Assembly (NCBI GenBank): GCA_028583405.1
Contig: CM053246.1
Location: 6,479,620 to 6,543,619 of the forward strand
DNA length: 64,000 nucleotides
Direction: 5' to 3'
Source: Pogonophryne albipinna
Lineage: Eukaryota; Chordata; Actinopteri; Perciformes; Artedidraconidae
Part shown: positions 44,970 through 57,080 of the stretch, in pieces
How positions within the stretch are numbered: the first letter of the stretch is position 1
Layout: each line of letters opens with the position of its first letter
Made by a program: the position numbers and the translations under genes
Notes under the pieces: model-generated
Seen by the model: only the letters and a program-made list of their open reading frames with translations
Databases searched by the model: none
What the model was told of the DNA's origin: nothing

Positions 44970-47007
44970 CCTCTTAAGCCCTGAGCCTGTTTTTCAGGTT
45001 TCAGGCTCGAAAATGCCACTAACACAACAAAGACTATATCTTCACTTCTAAAAGGGGTAAATTAATCATCTTTTCTCTCAAAGCAAGGTTACATCTGTGA
45101 GTTGGATGTAGAAGTGTCAGAATCAATATAGATGTTTTTATTTTAAAGTAAATTCAGATGGAACATAGTAAAAACATGTCAATTCTAATGTCCGCCTAAA
45201 AAAAAAACATTACTTATAGTAAAAACCACCCTTGAATGATGGGTTAGTAGACTAAAAGCTTTAGGAATCCAAACTATAACATATAATAAGTACCCTGTAT
45301 CAAGATTGATGCAAAACAAGTTAAATTTGACCTTTTTAGAGAGGTTTAGAAAAATAAAGTCCAGGCGGACTCACCTCTGGGTAATTTGGGAACCATCAGT
45401 TCCATTTGAACTTTTTCACTGTAAAAATCATTTTATTACTTTGAATTTTCACTATAGGTATTCATTCCATCCAAATACAACTGTTGTGAAAAAAATAAAA
45501 ATAAAATATAAGAACATACTCTGTTATCCTCTTAGGCAAGGCAAGGCAAGTTTATTTATATAGCACTTATAGGCCCCACGGACCGAAATCGCGTCATTTG
45601 CAGGAAACAACGTCTAAGGAACCTTACTATTTAATAAACTATGAATATTTTATATCCATATAACGGGGAAAAACTCATTTAACTGATCTTTTTCATTTAT
45701 TTTTTCAAAAAAAACACAATGCTAACAGTGAGCATCTGAATTAGCCCCGAGCGAAAAATGCTAACCTATTACTGCACCGAAAATCACTCCTAGCTCCCTT
45801 ATTACTTATCCTAGCTCCCTTATTACTTATCCTAGCTGCACATCCAACACATCGTTTTTGATCGTAAAGACACAGAATCTAACGGTGCCCACCTCAACAC
45901 TGAAAGATACAAACTTGCGACGTTATCAACAAAAACGTACATCAAAACAAATGGAGTTAGGTACTAGCATGCGCTAGGCTAATGGCTTACCTTCCTCTTT
46001 GCCTGATCTAAACTGGTCTTCAATGGCATTAAAACGATAAAAACGATGATGTAGTTAATCCATAGGTTAATATCCAATGTGGCTGTGTCCCCTTTGAAAT
46101 GTTCTGATAATCTATAAGCAATAAAACTGCAATTCCGTTATCTGCTGTCCGCTCTGTGCTCCGTGTGCTCTGGGTTCTGCTGTAATGCCTGCTTGTTAGT
46201 AGTAAACAATAAATGAAGTCGGCTGCGTAATGTGCTTAAACTGGCTGGCATTCTTTATACTTTACGCAGGACCATATCTCTGGAACCCATTGGTCGATTC
46301 GTGTGATTTACACCTTTTTCTTAACCATCAGAACCAATAGAATCGATGGGCAGTTCCCAAATCAACGTAAAAATTACCATAGCGGACGTAATAGAGAAGC
46401 GAACATAGCATATCTGAAAGTGCACGCCTGGACGGCAACATTTTATACCCAGTATATTGCCATAAATATGATGAAGGATTATCAGTCAAAATTTCTACGT
46501 GACACAAAGACATTGGATTAACCTTGAGCGGCGTTTTTATTCCGGTGAACACAACTTTTGATCACAAATCAAAAAAGGTAAGACGAAATTATTGTAATAT
46601 TTTTTAAACCGGATGTTGTTTACGTTCTCTTTTCTGGCTGATAGCTCCGCAATTCGGGGGCGTACAGTGATGATATTATATGTCTGGAATCTGTGGAGTC
46701 TCAGCTTTAAATCGTATATCTTGTTTGTGCAGTTACGATAAGTAATAAGGGCATTTCTACCGTGAGTGCTGTGCAAAATCCGTTAGCATTAGTTAGCATT
46801 TTTTCGCTCCATGCTAATTCAAAGGCTTGGTATTACTCTTGTGTTTCTTTTAGCTAAAAATGGTTCACATTGTCAGTTAGCTGAGTTTGTTAGCATTAAA
46901 AGGGTATGGAACATTAATAGTTTCATAAATGTTAAGAAGCCCTGAGACATAGTCTCGTAAAAAAACTGTGGGGGGGGTCCACTGGGGGGACCCTCGGGCT
47001 TAAGAGG
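44970..47007. mobile_element. Non-autonomous piggyBac-type element
   Basis: The ends cctcttaagccc and gggcttaagagg are flanked by TTAA at 44966-44969 and 47008-47011. Both end regions match the copy at 1-4356 (inverted), for example attggattaaccttgagcgg near 46512 and ttcaggtttcaggctcgaaa near 44995. No transposase remains. Confidence 0.85.
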
Positions 47008-47011
47008 TTAA

Positions 47012-48125
47012 CCCTTCTCTTGCGTTAGGACCGGTGTGTTTTGCACAGTGATATCTCTGGAACCCCTTATCCAATTTTGATGGTTGACATCTCATTTGAA
47101 CAGTCAAAGCAAGTAGAATCAAGGGGTGACAGACAGAATGACACCAGAGGTGAATTTCATATTATCTTTGGCAGTAAGTTCAAAGATAGTGCTTATTTTA
47201 CATGACTGTATATTATAAAAATGCTTGCCATGTAGGCTGTGTTTACTGGAGATGGAAATGCTTTAGTTAGTGTTGTAGCTGAGATTCTTCCCGTTCCAAT
47301 GATGTATGGGATGTATTGATTTGATACAAGCAAGCCAGTGTTTCATGTCATGGTCCGGACCCACCGGTGGGCCCATCAAGTTCAGCATTCACTGTGATGA
47401 ATATAAAATAAGACATTGATACTGTTTTCTTCAATGAACATTTATTGAAAGAGAACAGAACGTGTGTGTGTGTGTGTGTGCATGTGCATGCTCACGCGTA
47501 TTCACGCACATAGTTGGCAATGCAAAATTGTGGAATGTCACCTCAGGCTCCTCTCCCTCAGGGGCTTCTATCTCAGGGGCCTCCCCCTCCTCTCCCTCAG
47601 GGGCCTCTCCCTCAGGTGCCTCTTCCTGGTCTGTTGTAGGCTCATAGTGTGTGGGGGGGGGGGGGGGTGGGGCTGTGCTGGACTTCGAATCAGGGGGTAG
47701 CAAGTTCGAGTCCCACTGCAGTCAGCATGTCGTTGTGTCCCTGGGCAAGACACTTCACCCCAAATTGCTCCTGTGGGGATTGTCCACAGTACTGAATGTA
47801 AGTAAGTCACTTTGGATAAAAGCATCTAACAAATGACATGTAATGTAATATAATAGTCCGGTTCGCTGTTGTCTTCCATTTCTGAGACATCTTCCTCTAT
47901 CTCCTCTTCATCTGGTTCAATCTCCTCTTCATCTGGTTCAAACTTTCTCGCCCATTTAGCGCGAGAAAGTGAGAGGTTTGTGTTTCTCGAGGGGCACAGA
48001 GCTTGCACCTGTGAGAAGGTATGATACATCATACAGCCCGAGAAAGGGAGAGGTTCCCGTAAATGCGTGTGTGTGTATATATCAGATGTTTTCCATCTGC
48101 AGGATGAACATAATACACTCAAACA
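47012..48125 (-). mobile_element. Second piggyBac-type relic
   Basis: It begins directly at the shared TTAA with cccttctcttgcgttaggac. On the minus strand two acidic coding fragments (KWARKFEPDEEEIEPDEEEI and repeated EAPEGE units, 47527-47990) resemble the acidic N terminus of fish piggyBac transposases and are split by a SINE. No catalytic part is present and the right boundary is uncertain. Confidence 0.5.
47660..47857 (+). repeat. tRNA-derived SINE with L2-type tail
   Basis: A B-box-like agttcgagtcccactgcagt lies near 47703. The conserved fish SINE body ctgggcaagacacttcaccc follows, and then the L2-type tail cactttggataaaagcatct ending gtaatgtaatataat. The A box is degraded. Confidence 0.75.
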
Positions 48126-48127
48126 AG

Positions 48128-48960
48128 GGCTGTCAGTCGATTAAAAATATTTAATCGCGATTAATCGCATGATTGTCCATAGTTAATCGCGATTAATCGC
48201 AAATTAATCGCACATTTTTTATCTGTTCTAAATGTACCTTAGAGGGATATTTTTCAAGTTTTTAATACTCTTATCAACATACTCTCAACATATTCAACAT
48301 AGTATCAAACAATCAATAATCAATCAGTTCTTGGCTCTCAACTTGTGAAGAGGAAACGATGCGCAAGTTCTTGTCCTACCACCGTTGTGGGTAACTGTAA
48401 TAGTTCTCTTCCTTTAGATAGGTCGATGGGTAGCTCGCCAGACTGAAATTCGCCACAGTACACCAGCAGAGATGAGGGCAGCGTTCCAGTCAAAGAATCC
48501 AGAACATCTCCTTCACATCACACAAAAAAGACCCGACCAAGGGTATCACATAAGAGGCAATGCTCTTGGGAAAAAGTAGCAAAGTCGGTCAATCTACATC
48601 AAAAGTTGTCCAAAGAACTACAATCAAAATCTACAGTGCTAATGCTACTGAGTCATCGTCCCAAAAGGATAAACAGCGCATCTCACTTCCTGGTAGACGG
48701 GCAGACACGGGGCGGGTCTAAACTTTGATTGGCTTAGCCTTGCTTTACAACCACTTTAGATGGACGGGGGATTTATCTAATCACACTCATTTAAATGTTT
48801 TCATGAAGAATTGTCTAAATCATGCTGTCCTAAATTGCATATTGTGTATCTATATTGTTTATATTTTAGTTTCAAATCATTTATATTGTTTGTGTACGTA
48901 GTGCTAAGCCTTCAAATAAAGTTGACATTTGAGTCAGTGTTATTTCTCAGTGTCTTAGTA
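48128..48960. repeat. AATCGCGATT-palindrome repeat and adjoining spacer
   Basis: It begins gggctgtcagtcgattaaaa then ttaatcgcgattaatcgcat, with the palindrome taatcgcgatta twice (near 48152 and 48184). This resembles the edge of a common fish DNA repeat. The far edge is not resolved and nothing coding was seen. Confidence 0.45.
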
Positions 48961-49402
48961 ACCGGGGGTTACAGTAAGCTAGAAAGCTAACGTTAAGTTT
49001 AAGCTACGTTAGACTTGGTTTCAAATCGATTAAGCAAAGAGAAGACAAAACGGTAAATGAACACTAGAACCTCCAAGAGATTCATTTTGACTAACCCTGA
49101 TACTGACGGGCTGTCAGGAGAGGGAGAGAGAGAGAGGAAAATAGATGCCTCGTTTATTTCCCCGGTGTTATTATCAGAAGTTACTGTAAACTTTTGAATA
49201 ATGTAGTTCATCTACTTTTAGTAGTTTGTTTAAATGTTTTAATTATGTTGTTTTTGTTTGTAGAAGTGCATCATTCTTTGATTTATTGTAAAATGAATCT
49301 GAACTTTTTGATCTGTTATATGTCATATTATTAAAGAACACTATCTTATAGCAGGCTATCTTATAGAAGGCTATACTATTTGGTTGATCATTGACTGATA
49401 AT

Positions 49403-49710
49403 GACCTAGTAAGATATTAATATTAAAGGGGCTGATCAAGTCTTATCATCCCCTGTTGCGCCATATCCTTATCAGGGCTATATCTGGTTTATCATTGACC
49501 GATCATGACCTAGTAAGATATTAACAGGGTCACATCAAAGGGCTTATCAGCCGCTATGGGGCAACATTTGCACAAACAAGTCATAAAAGATAAGGGGATT
49601 CAAAGGTGACCTAGTAAGATATTAACAGGATTCACATCAAAGGGATTATCTGCCGCTATAGGGCAATGTTCGCACAAACAAGTCATAAAAGATAAGGGGG
49701 TCAAAGGTCA
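49403..49710. repeat. Tandem repeat of about 101-104 bp, three units
   Basis: Units start at gacctagtaagatattaa at 49403, 49507 and 49608 and share ttatc.gccgctat and caaacaagtcataaaagata. They are moderately diverged. Confidence 0.75.
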
Positions 49711-49774
49711 GAATAGATAAGAGGGTCAAAGGTCTGATTTCAGAGTGACAGGTGCCACTTCAAAGGGATTTTGA

Positions 49775-49840
49775 AGGTGGGACTTCCGTTTTTTGGGGGT
49801 GGGACTTCCGGTTTGGGAGGCGGGACTTCCGGTTTTAGGG
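49775..49840. repeat. Three tandem GGGACTTCCG-containing units
   Basis: Three copies of a unit of about 21 bp centred on gtgggacttccg / ggcgggacttccggttt. Each contains an ETS-like core (ACTTCCG). Confidence 0.8.
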
Positions 49841-50159
49841 TCATAAATCATTCCTTATCAGGTACTTAATCTAAATCGGACACAAACCTGCGTCTTATAA
49901 CTACTGTGCTCATCCTAATTTTCGGCCTTGATGTAACAACATTCATTATTAAGTAAATTGAACACCCTTTTCGGCCTTGATGTAACAACATTCATAATTA
50001 AGTAAATTTAACACCCTTTTCACCCCGGTTACACTTTTCATTTGCCCTGTACGATGGGCGCTGTAAGTGATGAAAATGGGGGATGTTGGCTTATCTGGCG
50101 CCCGCAGCTCACAGCCAAAGTGCGAGTAAGCGTGGGAGCGAGCGAGGGAGAGAGGGAGG

Positions 50160-51009
50160 TCCAGCAAGCCCCGAAGTACCTCGGTGTGTGTCTGGATCGG
50201 ACACTGTCCTTCAAACAACACCTTGAAGAAGTCAAGGCCAAGGTAACATCAAGGGTCGCGCTGATCCGCCGCCTCGCTGGAACAACCTGGGGAGCCTGCG
50301 CTAAGATGCTGCGATTATCGACCCAAGCCTTGGTCTTCTCTGCAGCGGAATACTGCGCCCCAGCCTGGAGCATAAGCCCTCACGCAAGTAAGGTTGACGT
50401 GGTCATCAACAACGCCCTCAGGAATATAACTGGATGCTTGAAGCCTACCCCTGTGTCCCTCTTGCTAGTCCTCGCGGGAATAGCTCCGGCCGGCCTCCGA
50501 CGGGAGGCTGCCACCCTCGCCCTGGCCAGGAAAGCCCAAAAGCACACGACAACGAGAGCAGCGCCTCTAAGTAGGCTCAAGTCCCGCCTCCCCTTCAACA
50601 AGGCGGCACAAGAGATTCTCAATTCCACCTCTGAGGACCTCTCCAGAGATGCATGGTTGGCGGCTGCTTGGAGGCAGGAGTGGGAGCTAGCCGGGCCCTC
50701 CTGCATCCATCGCTACATCTGGGACCCAGGAGATGGGGCTATAGGAGGAGACGACCTACCACGCCGACAATGGACCACACTAAACCGTCTACGAACTGGG
50801 GTCGGTCGCTTCAAAACATCAATGAAGAAGTGGGGCCTGGCAGACAGTGCTGCATGCGAGTGCGGTGACCCTGAACAGACTGCCGAACATATAATAACCA
50901 CCTGCCCTTTATATAGACCACCCTCGGAAGCCAGCCTCTTCGACGTAGGACCAGAGATGCGGGCATGGCTGCACAACACCGAGTTGGACCTCTGACGTTA
51001 CACGAAAGA
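50160..51009 (+). mobile_element. GC-rich 5'-truncated non-L2 LINE fragment
   Basis: It is flanked by a 9-bp duplication AGAGGGAGG (50151-50159 and 51010-51018), so this is a genuine target-primed insertion. One frame is open throughout, to the stop at 50993-50995. It encodes the post-RT region (KYLGVCLDRTLSFKQHLEEV, RRLAGTTWGACAKMLRLS, FSAAEYCAPAWSISPHASKV) and a terminal zinc knuckle CECGDPEQTAEHIITTCPLY. The clade is uncertain (I/Nimb- or Jockey-like). Base composition is clearly richer in G+C than the surroundings. Confidence 0.8.
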
Positions 51010-51187
51010 AGAGGGAGGGCGCACCGTTACCGGCGCTGTTGTTATTAGAATCTGGTGCTAGTTGCTCTAACAGATATAAGAAGAAGATGTTTCTACATAA
51101 TGTGGAGGAGAGCTCTCCTGTCAGACTGAGAGGTTCAGTGAGGTAAAGGACTCTCTGAGGGTTTAGATAGTTAACTTTAGTCTAAGT

Positions 51188-52252
51188 CAGGGGTGGGGAA
51201 CCTCCGGCCCCCGGGCCATATACGGCCCGCGAGACCATTTGGTACGGCCCTCGAGGTAATTTATAAACACACGCAAAAAAGAAAAAAATGAAAGAAATCT
51301 AGACCGCAAAAGAATTAAACAAGCGAGTGCCTGTTTTTCCTGGCCAAGGTCAGGGTCCTTGAACACAACACGAGCCTAACGTGTCATCACGTGGTATATG
51401 TCTCGTCTGACAGGGGTGTAGTGCTGACGGAGAGCACCAGAACATCGCTCCGGGACTTCCAAAAATTGCAGTAGCCTACCCATAAGGAGCCGTACACATG
51501 CCGCAGTTTTTGCGTGTCTGTCTCTTTAGTTGAGAGCCCAGTGGCGATCTGTTCATCTGTCATACTGATCATACAGTCAATAACTTTGTTGTTATTAGCA
51601 TCTGGTTAGCTAGCTATTCTAACGAATATAAGAAGCTTTTTCTCCAACCAGTGAGGTAAAGGCACATCTTTATATGATCATTATTATAAAAAAATAAGAT
51701 AATAAAGTAAACGGGTATAAAATACTATATGAAAAAAAAAGTTGTTATTAATAAACAAGAATACAGTTTGAAAGGGGAGTGATTTGTAAAATGTCCATAA
51801 AGAAAAAGTAAATCTGTTTACAGTTCTGTTTCATATGGGTGTTGAGAGATGTATCCATAGAGCTCCTAATTTTGCTCTCAAAGTGCACCAGATTGATGCT
51901 TTTAACTTCAACATTTCGGGGAGCATACCCCCCGAACCCCCCTAGCGGAGGTTAGGTACCCCCCCACTTAAATCATGTCCACATGGATAGGAAACTAAAT
52001 ACATTTGCACACATCTTGTGTCCATATCTTTCTGTGGCGGTGTTCATGCCACAACCGTGCACGTGCATGCATCATCATGGTAAGATATCTGGATTAAGAG
52101 GTTGATTTTTCTTTGCACAGCATGAAAGAAAGGTCAAATGAATGGGCTGTGATTTTAGTTTTTTTAAGCAGAGGTCAATAATTTGTATGGCCCTCTGAGA
52201 ATGTTGAAAAAATTGAAATGGCCCTTAAGAGGAAAAAGGTTCCCCACCCCTG
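51188..52252. mobile_element. Non-autonomous hAT element with perfect target duplication
   Basis: The termini caggggtggggaacct and aggttccccacccctg are flanked by GTCTAAGT at 51180-51187 and 52253-52260. Subterminal ccatatacggcccgcgagac resembles that of the Charlie element at 11962 (gccggatacggcccgcc), so the two may share a transposase source. No coding frame is present. Confidence 0.9.
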
Positions 52253-52839
52253 GTCTAAGTTATCTCAGTGGGTCTCAAACGGTTTGATCACAATTTATAT
52301 AAACACATATCTCCAAGGCAGTCCTTTATAATTATTGGGATAAACAGGTTTGAAATCATTTCAATGTACACTATAGGACAGTAAACCAAAAAATATCGTT
52401 TAAAACTGGAGGGGTACAAAAATATGCATGAATAAATAAATGTTAACTGTGAACTAACAACAAAAATAAAATAAGTTACATTTATTTGTTATTGGCTATG
52501 GTAGGCTATTGGTTATGTTCACATACTTATTTGATTATTAAAATGTAAACCGATATTTTTCATATGGGTGTTTAGAGTTGTACCCACTAGATTTAGTCTA
52601 GTATTGTGTGCTCAAAGTGCACCAGATTGAAGCATTTTTCTTTAAAATGTTCAAACATTTCTTTCCGGGGGGGGCATTCCCCCGGACCCCCCTAGAGGAT
52701 GTGACGTCCACCCCCCATTCTATTGTGTATTCCTTGGATACTCTATTGATCTTTATATTTTCTATTGTACGATTCTCTGGCTGGGGGGGCGCCAGCTAAA
52801 ATCTTGCCTAGGGCAGCAAATTGTCTAGAGCCGGCCCTG

Positions 52840-54444
52840 GTGATGGTAAACAAAGAGTGTTAGAGATGATGGCTGTCTGAATTATTTGAAAACTGCACAT
52901 TGTCCACTACTATTATAAACGATACCTTCCTCTCTAATATTAATAATGTTATGGTACCCAGACTGGTCAAACATACTGAGCTAAATGCCTCCGTTTAGTG
53001 GTCAAACAAAAACATTACATCTTCATAAAAAGGTGACATATGTGTATTGTATTAAAAGTTATTAACTCTGTTGAATAACAATAATTTGATTATTGTTTTA
53101 GCAGCATTAAAGTGGATTAACATGTTTGTCCAGAACCGTTTCTAATCGGACTTTAAGCTGAGATGATTCTGTTGACTACTGTTTCTAAAGTCAAAAATGA
53201 ACTGCAAACTGCAATTTGTAAGTTTACACAGACGGCATGTCCTAAATAAATGGTTAAAATATTAGATTAAAATATCCTTATTATTTCCCCCAGAGCAGGA
53301 TTGATTGGAACTACTTTCTGTGGAAGAAATAGTCCCTCCTCACAATCCTATTTTGACCTTTGCTTACAGTTTTCACTCGCTGTACAATATTATAATGTTG
53401 CTCGTTTATTTGCAGTCGTTGTGATTCTGTTACTAACCAGCAGACAGTACTTTAACTCAATCTGAACTTGTTTCTTTTCTCATCCTCTTTTCAGTCTCTT
53501 CATCTTCTCTCCTCTCCTGCCATATTGAAGTTTGACGTCCTTTCACCTAACTGGTGTCCTGTCCTGCTGTCATGTTGTCATAAACTGGTGACAGGGTTTA
53601 CCAGACTAGGGGGATTATTTTCAGTCGGATGTGTAGCTTAACCCATGTGGTGTTCGGGTAAAATTGAACCGTTTCAAAATTTCACAGACAAAATACAATA
53701 CAGGGAAATTTTTTCAACCTGAAACTCCATGGCCTTAGATGTTTTTATGTAAAGACGATTCACAATTAAAAACACATTTACGTCCTTCGTAAGATTGTAA
53801 CACTGAGGCACACAGACACACAGAACAAGAAACTCCCTCTCTCACTCAATCAGTCAAGTAAACAGCATCAGAGCTCTGACACTGACATGTAATCATGTTA
53901 ATATTCAACAACAGGTCAATCCAGTTTGAAGCTCCAGGTCTTCTTAGTCTGTGTGTGTGTGTTGTTGTGGAAATCTTAAGCTCAATACTGGAGAGTACAA
54001 GTCACAGTAGTTAAACAAATAAATGGTGAAACGAACAGAGTTGTCTTTCTGGTTAATTTATTCGAAGCTTCAAATAACATAAAAATGTAACACAGAGACA
54101 CAGGTCTCACAGAGTATAAATAATCTGAGAGAGTGTGCGCAGAGGGAATAAAATAGCAAAGCTTATATACAGAAAGAAAGGGAGGAAAGTTCAGACATCT
54201 GTCTTCACAAGGTCTCATTGTTATTAGACCCCTGTCCTTGAGCTGTAGCTAGTGTTCTCAGAACCAGGGACGTTCTTGTTTAGACTTTGTGTGAGTCTCA
54301 CCCTAGTCTGAACAATCAGCTGTGTGGCCTTGAAGAGAAGAAGACAGCACATCTCAGGAAATGATATAGGTGTTTTTAGACAATGTTAGGAGAAGCATTT
54401 GGTTTAGCATATAAGGTGAAATATGAAATTTCCACTACATTGTG

Positions 54445-54537
<93 letters not shown>

Positions 54538-56145
54538 CTGCAAGAGAGCAGATCCACCATCTCCATGTCAGACACAGACCTGTTGGCCCTGACGACGGGG
54601 AGCTGAACCCACAGACTGAGAGTATTGAGTAAACTCTTTTGTATATAATATTGATCATCCAGATGATCAGAGAAGGCAGAAGTAAACCAATTACTCTACT
54701 AAAGAAAGCAAAACATATGTCATGCATATGTCAACATTTCTGGTGTTTTGAACATGAATAATTTCCTTCGTTTAAACAATTTATTCAAATCATTTTTCCC
54801 AAACCGAGCTAGGTGGTAAAATGCAGCCTGAGTAATTTTCTTTTTTTCAGTTTAAAAAAAATACATATATTTTATATTTTGGTGCGCGTTTGAGCACCAC
54901 AGTGTATAGTTGGCGGGAAAATGTCTTGTACTATAAAAGAAGTGTGTGCCATTTGGTGCAGAAGTTTGGTTTTGGAAAGTGTTTGTGTAGTTAGGGTAGT
55001 TAGGGTAGTAGGGTGCAGTTATTAATTCTGCAAGATATATGAGGCGTCTTGCACTTTGGGTGTGTGGTTTTGTGAATTGTGTTAAGTGTTTTGATCCATG
55101 CTTTCAAGAAATGTGTTCTAGCAATTGAAAAAAAACTATAATTGGTTCATGTGTGTAGCATTTTCAATGTCAGTGTTTTGAGAATGGCAAACAAGTGAAT
55201 TCATATGTCAGGTTGAGGAGGCACACACTCCGTCACTAACATTTGGCTAAACTGTTTGATGTAAAGAAAGATAGGCATCTTTCTAAATAATTGTTTTTAT
55301 TTCATTTAAAGTTTATAATATAAATGTACATAGGCAAATGAATATATATATATTTAAATTAATCTCACTTTTCAAAATGGCTTAGAAACACACTATCACA
55401 AAATGAATCACCATTTCCTTTGTTCAGACCTGGAAGCCATCTTGTGCCAGTGCTTAAAGGGGAGCACGCCTCCAAAGCACTCCTTATATCTGCTGTATGA
55501 GTAGGCTTGGATATCATTGGTCGGAAAATGTGTGATGTAATGTATGCCAATTAACTTAAAACTATCAGTTTTGTGCAGATCTTGTGGTTTTTGAATTTAC
55601 AATATTTTTGTAGCTAAAATAATGAATTTACTTTGGCCTTGAGGATTTTGTGACATGTATAAAACAATGTTTATGTTTGTGTTTAACTCTTCACTCCCCC
55701 CTTCAGAGTCAGGACCTGATTGGCCAGGTTGAATTGGGAAGGCGGGCAATCGATATGTGACTGGGAATATAGGGGAGGGGTGGAATTTATTTCCCTTTTT
55801 GGTGAAAGAGCAGAACGAGGCATGTATTTGAAAAAGCAGTTTATGTTTCTGTAAAATAAAGTTTTTGTTGAAGGCTAAAAAATAAAATGCCTGTTTTCTT
55901 TTGAACGAAACTCTCCTTGTGATGTTTTATCACCTGCACCTCACATTACAACAGTCAGATTTCTGTGTCTCACTTAGAGAACCATGTGCATGAAAAAGTG
56001 CCATGTTGAATTGCAAATTGGGTGCAGAGCTGAAAATGTGTTTAGAGTTTTGGAGATTTGAGCTGAGGTTTTGCTCTTTGAATGTCAGTTTAAATAATGA
56101 TGCTTTAGTTTAGTTTTAGTGTGATAGCAACTGAAAAAAACTGTA
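52840..56145. other. Intergenic spacer
   Basis: No exon was recognised. At 53638 ttaacccatgtggtgttcgg then gtaaaattgaaccg resembles a decayed fish piggyBac terminus. A GT microsatellite lies at 54441-54537. The rest is AT-rich. Confidence 0.45.
54441..54537. repeat. (GT)n microsatellite
   Basis: A nearly pure GT run of about 97 bp. Confidence 0.95.
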
Positions 56146-56405
56146 AAGGCTCTTACTGTGAATATTGAGGTCTTTGTCAGAGCGGCTGACCTCAGCTCTC
56201 GTGCTGCGATGCCACAGGTTTCCCGTTTCAGAGGTTCATGTTTCAGTCAGGTGAAAACCAGAGAGGGAGCTGAGAGGAGGAGGAGGAGGAGGAGGAGGAG
56301 GAGGAGGAATGTGGAGGAAGACAAAGACCACGCTTACCTGGGAAATCAGACACAGTGTCAGGTACCCGCTCTGTCCCTTTATTTTCCTTGGTAACACACA
56401 CACAC

Positions 56406-56480
<75 letters not shown>

Positions 56481-56702
56481 AATGTTGTTACAGTAAATAT
56501 GATGAGTCATTGCTTCACCAAACAGGTGTGTTTACAGTAACACCTCTAACTCTTTAAAACATACTAAAAACTGCTAAACAAAATATGACCCAGGCTTCCA
56601 ATACCACTCAACCTCTGAAGACTGTTCGCTAAAGGCAGTGGTGGAATACTCAATGAACTACTCAAAATACTTTACTTGAGTCTATTTTCTGCTACTTCGT
56701 AC
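56146..56702 (+). repeat. Direct duplicate block B downstream of dsg2
   Basis: Matches block A (22928-23541) in direct orientation. It differs by an expanded CA run (56393-56479) and lacks the retroposon tail found in A. No cadherin exon follows it inside the window. Confidence 0.8.
56393..56479. repeat. (CA)n microsatellite inside block B
   Basis: A CA run of about 85 bp. The equivalent site in block A has only a short cacacacacc. Confidence 0.95.
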
Positions 56703-57080
56703 TTCTACTTCAGTACAATTCAGAGGGAAATGTTGTAATTTTACTGGAATACATATATTTGAAACTTGTAGTTACTTTTTACATAAATACAGTGTTTATA
56801 TATGTATTACTAATTGACTCAGTACCTTCCAAAATGTGCCCCACATTGATGTACTATAATATTGAAGAACTCCTATATGTATTTGTTTTAATGTTCAACA
56901 AATGTATATGTGGCACTGTGCACAATGATTACTTTTACTTTTGATACTAGAGTACATTTAGCTGATAATACTTCTGTTCTTTTACTGAAGTAACCTTTTG
57001 AACTCAGTTATTTTACCTGTAATGGAGTTTGTTTAGACCGTGGTATTAGTACTTTTACTTAAGTGGATCTGAGTATTTGC
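56634..57080. repeat. Fish MITE fragment (gtggtggaa... type)
   Basis: gcagtggtggaatactcaat, ctcaaaatactttacttgag and tctgctacttcgtacttcta match a widespread fish MITE. The right end is truncated. Its left part is shared with block A (23455-23541). Confidence 0.6.

Larger units (their letters stand above)
49907..52839. mobile_element. Non-autonomous hAT element, copy 3, with two nested insertions
   Basis: The right terminus gagccggccctg is at 52839. The left terminus is lost and a short internal piece is duplicated (tcggccttgatgtaacaaca at about 49921 and 49972). It is interrupted by a LINE fragment (50160-51009) and another hAT (51188-52252), which are absent from copy 2. Confidence 0.85.

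Noticed and set aside
50042..50159. N-terminal extension of the LINE fragment frame
   Set aside because: This part lies in the host hAT element and is joined only by the chance of insertion at 50160.
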